Of a stretch of 64,000 nt of DNA, positions 61,172 to 64,000 are shown piece by piece. The notes under the pieces are model-generated. The model made no database searches, was not told where the DNA came from, and saw only the letters and a program-made list of their open reading frames with translations. The stretch lies in the NCBI RefSeq assembly GCF_026712205.1, contig NZ_JAPPUW010000007.1:124001-188000 (forward strand). Direction: 5' to 3'. Positions within the stretch are counted from its first letter, which is position 1. Each line of letters begins with the position of its first letter. The DNA comes from Pelomonas aquatica. Its GTDB lineage: Bacteria; Pseudomonadota; Gammaproteobacteria; Burkholderiales; Burkholderiaceae_C. A program made the translations under genes and the position numbers.

Positions 61172-62109
61172 CCCGTGATGAGGTCGCTGGGGCGGCGCAG
61201 TCGCCGGTACGTGTCGACGGCGTTGAAAGTCAGTGGCGAAAGCCGGGTCGCCCGCTTGGCGGCGTAGACGTCGACGTCTTCACCTGCCAGCTTCCCGAAC
61301 GTCAGACCCGTCTTGGCTTCCAGTTCAGCGACCGTGGTTTGGTATCCCTGTATCGGCTCCGGCACGGTGCCCAAGTCGACTGACAGCGGCTGCACGCCCT
61401 TCGCTTTGATCAGCTCGGCCACGGCTTCGTCTTGCTTGATGAAGAAGGCCAGTGATCGCAGCTTCGGCTTGGACTTGCCCACGGTCCAAGCCACCACCTT
61501 CCAATAGGCCAGCGGGATCTTCACGCCCTTGTACTTCGGATCGCCTTTCGTGAAGAGGCAGCCGGAGAACACGCTGATCTGCTGGTTGTTGGCGTTTGCC
61601 GTGTCCAAGACATGGTTCTCGACCTTCGCCCACCACTGCTTGTTCAGCTTCGGCACCTGGGGCGTGCAGTTCGAAAAATGAAACGAGTCAGCCTCGCCCC
61701 TCGCCGCCTCTTCGTCGTCGACACCCCATGCAGGGTCCAGCCGCCGTACCAAGTGACCTCGCTCGAATCCTGAATTCTTGTAGAACGCGTTGGTGACCTG
61801 GAAGGGCTTGAACGCCTTGTCGTCCCTGTCATCGGTCCACCACTTGTCAGCAGCGCGAGTCCCGAGCCGACGATCAGAAGCGCCGTCGATGTTTACAGCG
61901 GTCCAGAACGCGAACTTCCGGACGGGATGAAGCAACACCGAGAAGTGTTCGTAGGGCAACACACCGAGGGTCGCCGTCGTCTTGAGCTCCTCGCTCAGCT
62001 TCGGAAGGGGCACTCGGATCGGCAGAAAGTCTGCGTCGTAGCCGACGCGATTTTCATAGTTCGGATCCAGCTCCTCCCAAGACAGGGGAACGATCTTTTT
62101 CGTCGCCAT
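61168..62109 (-). CDS. DNA/RNA non-specific endonuclease (NucA/EndoG family)
   Basis: This 313-residue protein has the family motif as FERGHLVRR (catalytic His119). The metal-binding Asn156 and Glu164 lie in TPQVPKLNKQWW and AKVENHV, spaced as in Serratia nuclease. HPVRKFAFWTAVNIDG and ISVFSGCLF are further family segments. No signal peptide is present, so an active form would endanger the host. GGAGG precedes the start by seven bases. A C-terminal region of about 70 residues is not recognised. It is first in the operon with the protease and inhibitor-like genes. Confidence 0.92.
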   Translation of the reverse strand: MATKKIVPLSWEELDPNYENRVGYDADFLPIRVPLPKLSEELKTTATLGVLPYEHFSVLLHPVRKFAFWTAVNIDGASDRRLGTRAADKWWTDDRDDKAFKPFQVTNAFYKNSGFERGHLVRRLDPAWGVDDEEAARGEADSFHFSNCTPQVPKLNKQWWAKVENHVLDTANANNQQISVFSGCLFTKGDPKYKGVKIPLAYWKVVAWTVGKSKPKLRSLAFFIKQDEAVAELIKAKGVQPLSVDLGTVPEPIQGYQTTVAELEAKTGLTFGKLAGEDVDVYAAKRATRLSPLTFNAVDTYRRLRRPSDLITG

Positions 62110-62218
62110 CGATGGCCTCCGCTGATGTTCAGCTCGTTGTGCCCAAATTATGAGCACCGTAGGTCGATGCTGCTCATTTGGATCGCTAGGCGTTTTCACG
62201 AGATGAAGTCCGCCGGCT

Positions 62219-62632
62219 CTACCGCGCCGCACGCGTCGACAACCTTTTGAGATCGTCCAGGATCAACTGAATCGGTGTCCCGAGCAGCTGCCGATCCTCC
62301 TCCCTCTGCCGAGACGCCGCCATCTGCTCGCATAGAGTCGCTCTGGCACGGCTGAAATGGCGTGCCACAGATGCCGCGGGACAGAGCCCCGACCGAACAG
62401 CGAGCCCCGCCACCAGTGCCCTTGCTCGCGCGCCGAGATTCTGTTCAAGGCCTTCGACTTCGCCAAGGGCAACCCTGCCATGCAGCCGGACGATTTCAAC
62501 CTGTCCGATGCAACGCTCGCCGCGCCGGCCAACAGCGCGTTGGATCTGGTGCCCGAGGACAGGCTGCGTGCGACCGAGGTCAGGGATGTCAGGCCCGCAC
62601 ACTGGCGCCTTGATGGATTGCGCTTCGAGCAT
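62219..62632 (-). pseudogene. Truncated copy of the C-terminal helix-turn-helix of the next gene
   Basis: Residues 68-125 of this frame (RALVAGLAVRSGLC, ASVARHFSRARATLCEQM) align closely with residues 263-320 of the protein at 62722-63732 (RALVAGLALRSGLC, SSVARHFGRAKATLSEQM). The transposase-like domain is missing and the upstream 67 codons have no counterpart. It looks like a partial duplicate left by recombination, not clearly a working gene. Confidence 0.55.
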
Positions 62633-62721
62633 TCGCAGCCTTGAGCTGGCAGGAAACGCTGCCGCAAGTTCTTTAGAACGCCTGGTCCACTGCAGCGCGG
62701 CTCCCTAGCTGCAGAAATTTC

Positions 62722-63732
62722 CTAACCTGCACTCCCGTCCTTCGCATGCATCGCGATCGCGATCGCGATCGCTTCCCGGGCGATCTGTTCCATGGGAATC
62801 GAAAGAATCGACTGATCAGCTGCGCGCGCGCCGCTCGCGGTCATCTGCTCGCTGAGCGTCGCCTTCGCCCGACCAAAATGGCGAGCAACCGACGATGCGG
62901 AACACAGGCCCGACCGCAAAGCAAGGCCGGCAACTAAGGCCCTCCCCCGCGCGCCTTGGGGCCCGCCGTTGGACGACAAGCAGTGCCCGCCCTGCAGCCC
63001 CAGCTTGACCTCAACCCAGCGCACCAAGATTCTGAGCGCGCCGTCGATGCTCTTGTCCTTGCTGGCAGCAACAAGAGCCGCCGCTGCGCCCTGCACATGC
63101 CTCGTCATCATGCCGTCGGGCCCAAGCGAGCCCCTCGCAGACACCAAGTCTTTGGTCAACTCCCACTGCAACACGTCAAGCTCCGTCGGTGGCTCTGCGA
63201 TCACACGCCGGATCAGTGCACGGTCTTGCGGCACTGTGCCGCCCAGCAAATCAAACAGCGGGGCTGTACGAAATCCACCTGGCAGGCTCAGGCCAACCAG
63301 CGTTCTCAAGGCACCGTAGGCATAGTTCGTCGGAGCATCGCGTAGACCGGTCGACACGGGCCTCCAGGCCAACATGCGAATGTCACCGCACAAAGACTCG
63401 ATTCCGCCGATTGCCTCTGCCCTGAACGGCGCGACGAACACCGGCCCCACCTGGCCGTCCGCCTGACGAACCCACTTGCCGATCACGTTGGCCACGCCGA
63501 CGGCGAGCGATGACGGCGGATCACCTGCGGGCAACCTGGAGATCACATGGATCTCTCTGGGCAGCACCAAGTAGAACAGCAGCTCGCGTCCCACCGCGTC
63601 ATGCGCGGAGATCAGTCGATTCACGATTCGTTCGGCCAGCGAAGGCCAACGCAGCAGGTCGCGGCCCAGTGTCAGCTGCCAGCTGACGTGCCAAACCCGA
63701 GCCCGCTCGCCGTTGAAGATGGACTGATCCAT
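62722..63732 (-). CDS. Y1-transposase-like (RAYT-related) protein with C-terminal helix-turn-helix
   Basis: In this 336-residue protein, residues 12-150 follow the order of the IS200/REP-associated transposase fold: ARVWHVSWQLTLGRD, LLFYLVLPREIHVISRLP, SLAVGVANVIGKWVRQ, VFVAPFRAEAI, RMLAWRPVSTGLRDAPTNYAYG. The HUH pair reads REIH, so one His is replaced, and no Tyr is seen in the helix that normally carries it. Strand transfer is therefore doubtful. Residues 262-300 form a DnaA-C-like helix-turn-helix (GLCSASSVARHFGRAKATLS). It may be a domesticated DNA-binding protein. Confidence 0.7.
   Translation of the reverse strand: MDQSIFNGERARVWHVSWQLTLGRDLLRWPSLAERIVNRLISAHDAVGRELLFYLVLPREIHVISRLPAGDPPSSLAVGVANVIGKWVRQADGQVGPVFVAPFRAEAIGGIESLCGDIRMLAWRPVSTGLRDAPTNYAYGALRTLVGLSLPGGFRTAPLFDLLGGTVPQDRALIRRVIAEPPTELDVLQWELTKDLVSARGSLGPDGMMTRHVQGAAAALVAASKDKSIDGALRILVRWVEVKLGLQGGHCLSSNGGPQGARGRALVAGLALRSGLCSASSVARHFGRAKATLSEQMTASGARAADQSILSIPMEQIAREAIAIAIAMHAKDGSAG
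62750..62772. repeat. GCGATC hexamer repeat
   Basis: About 3.5 tandem units of GCGATC, overlapping GCGATCGC palindromes, lie in the 3' end of the transposase-like gene. They encode its alternating Ala/Ile stretch (AIAIAIA). Gain or loss of a unit keeps the frame. Confidence 0.8.
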
Positions 63733-63907
63733 GACTCAATGACGAGTAGGTGCCGAAAATTTCCCCCCCTAATTTTCAACATCTGCGATTTCGTTCGGCC
63801 AGCCAAAAACATAACTGGCATTCCGAACAGACAGCCCATGCTTCTGAACGCGAAACATGACCGCTGATTCGTCGGATCGCTAGCAGCGGCGAGGCGCCTG
63901 ACCAGTC
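63733..63907. other. AT-richer intergenic region
   Basis: This 175-base gap upstream of the transposase-like gene contains GAAAATTTCCCCCCCTAATT with a seven-C run and no convincing reading frame. It probably carries that gene's promoter, although I see no clear hexamers. Confidence 0.4.
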
Positions 63908-64000
63908 TCAGTCAGCCGAACGCAAAACAGGCGCCTCAAAAAGTTCTTTGGGCAGAAGTTCGACGTCTCTATCTTTGGCTGGCCCGAGGTGACACCGACG
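63908..64000 (-). CDS. Possible 3' end of a gene running off the right edge
   Basis: Thirty codons are open on the minus strand before a TGA at 63908-63910, ending AKDRDVELLPKELFEAPV then LRSAD. The composition looks protein-like, but the piece is too short to identify. Confidence 0.35.
   Translation of the reverse strand, partial: RRCHLGPAKDRDVELLPKELFEAPVLRSAD

Overview
The window is about 70% G+C, densely coded and full of 1-4 base start/stop overlaps. A phasin for polyhydroxybutyrate granules, an MCE/Mla-type ABC system, the thrS-infC-rpmI-rplT-pheS-pheT-ihfA-merR block and the cysI-DUF934-cysH-cysD-cysN order all point to a betaproteobacterium of the Burkholderiales, most likely of the Roseateles/Rubrivivax/Leptothrix group. 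The genus is an inference.

Layout. 1-3000 (minus): TonB-dependent receptor, YfiR-type periplasmic protein and the start of a CHASE8-type signalling protein. 3115-5669 (minus): MFS transporter and RmuC. 5761-7263 (plus): exported bicovalent FAD oxidase behind a near-perfect direct repeat. 7270-11525 (minus): five overlapping genes (thioesterase, nitroreductase, NhaD-type antiporter, D-2-hydroxyacid dehydrogenase, unknown exported protein). 11780-12340: phasin with a strong terminator. 12505-15030: LiaF-like membrane protein with a LytS/LytR-type two-component pair behind a 21-bp-phased direct repeat. 15068-23463: hydrolase, patatin lipoprotein, Lrp/AsnC regulator divergent from ornithine cyclodeaminase, double DUF4399 protein, large HD-GYP receptor, YbiB. 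23577-31902: assimilatory sulfate reduction operon (TauE-like exporter, CysI, DUF934, CysH, CysD, CysN, SUMT), then FdxA and ferredoxin-NADP reductase. 31966-34255: TPP riboswitch followed by a TonB-dependent receptor. 34292-34533: two identical tRNA-Asn genes. 34595-39435: YjdM, HDOD protein and a four-gene Mla/MCE ABC system. 39502-50802: small proteins, a 269-bp three-arm inverted-repeat element, oxidoreductases, Tex, a third TonB receptor, a patatin and a glycine-zipper lipoprotein. 50866-58773: thrS with a threonine-rich leader peptide and attenuator, then the translation gene block. 58832-58908: tRNA-Pro(GGG).

Downstream of tRNA-Pro the character changes: lower G+C, lower coding density and accessory genes, all on the minus strand. 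A three-gene operon encodes a DNA/RNA non-specific endonuclease, a cytoplasmic subtilisin-like protease with a complete catalytic triad and a small protein resembling a protease propeptide/inhibitor. Beside it are a Y1-transposase-like protein that seems to lack catalytic residues and a truncated copy of that protein's C-terminal helix-turn-helix. The nuclease/protease/inhibitor cassette is the best candidate here for an undescribed system. The thrS attenuator, the riboswitch-controlled receptor and the 269-bp cruciform element are the strongest regulatory or structural novelties.
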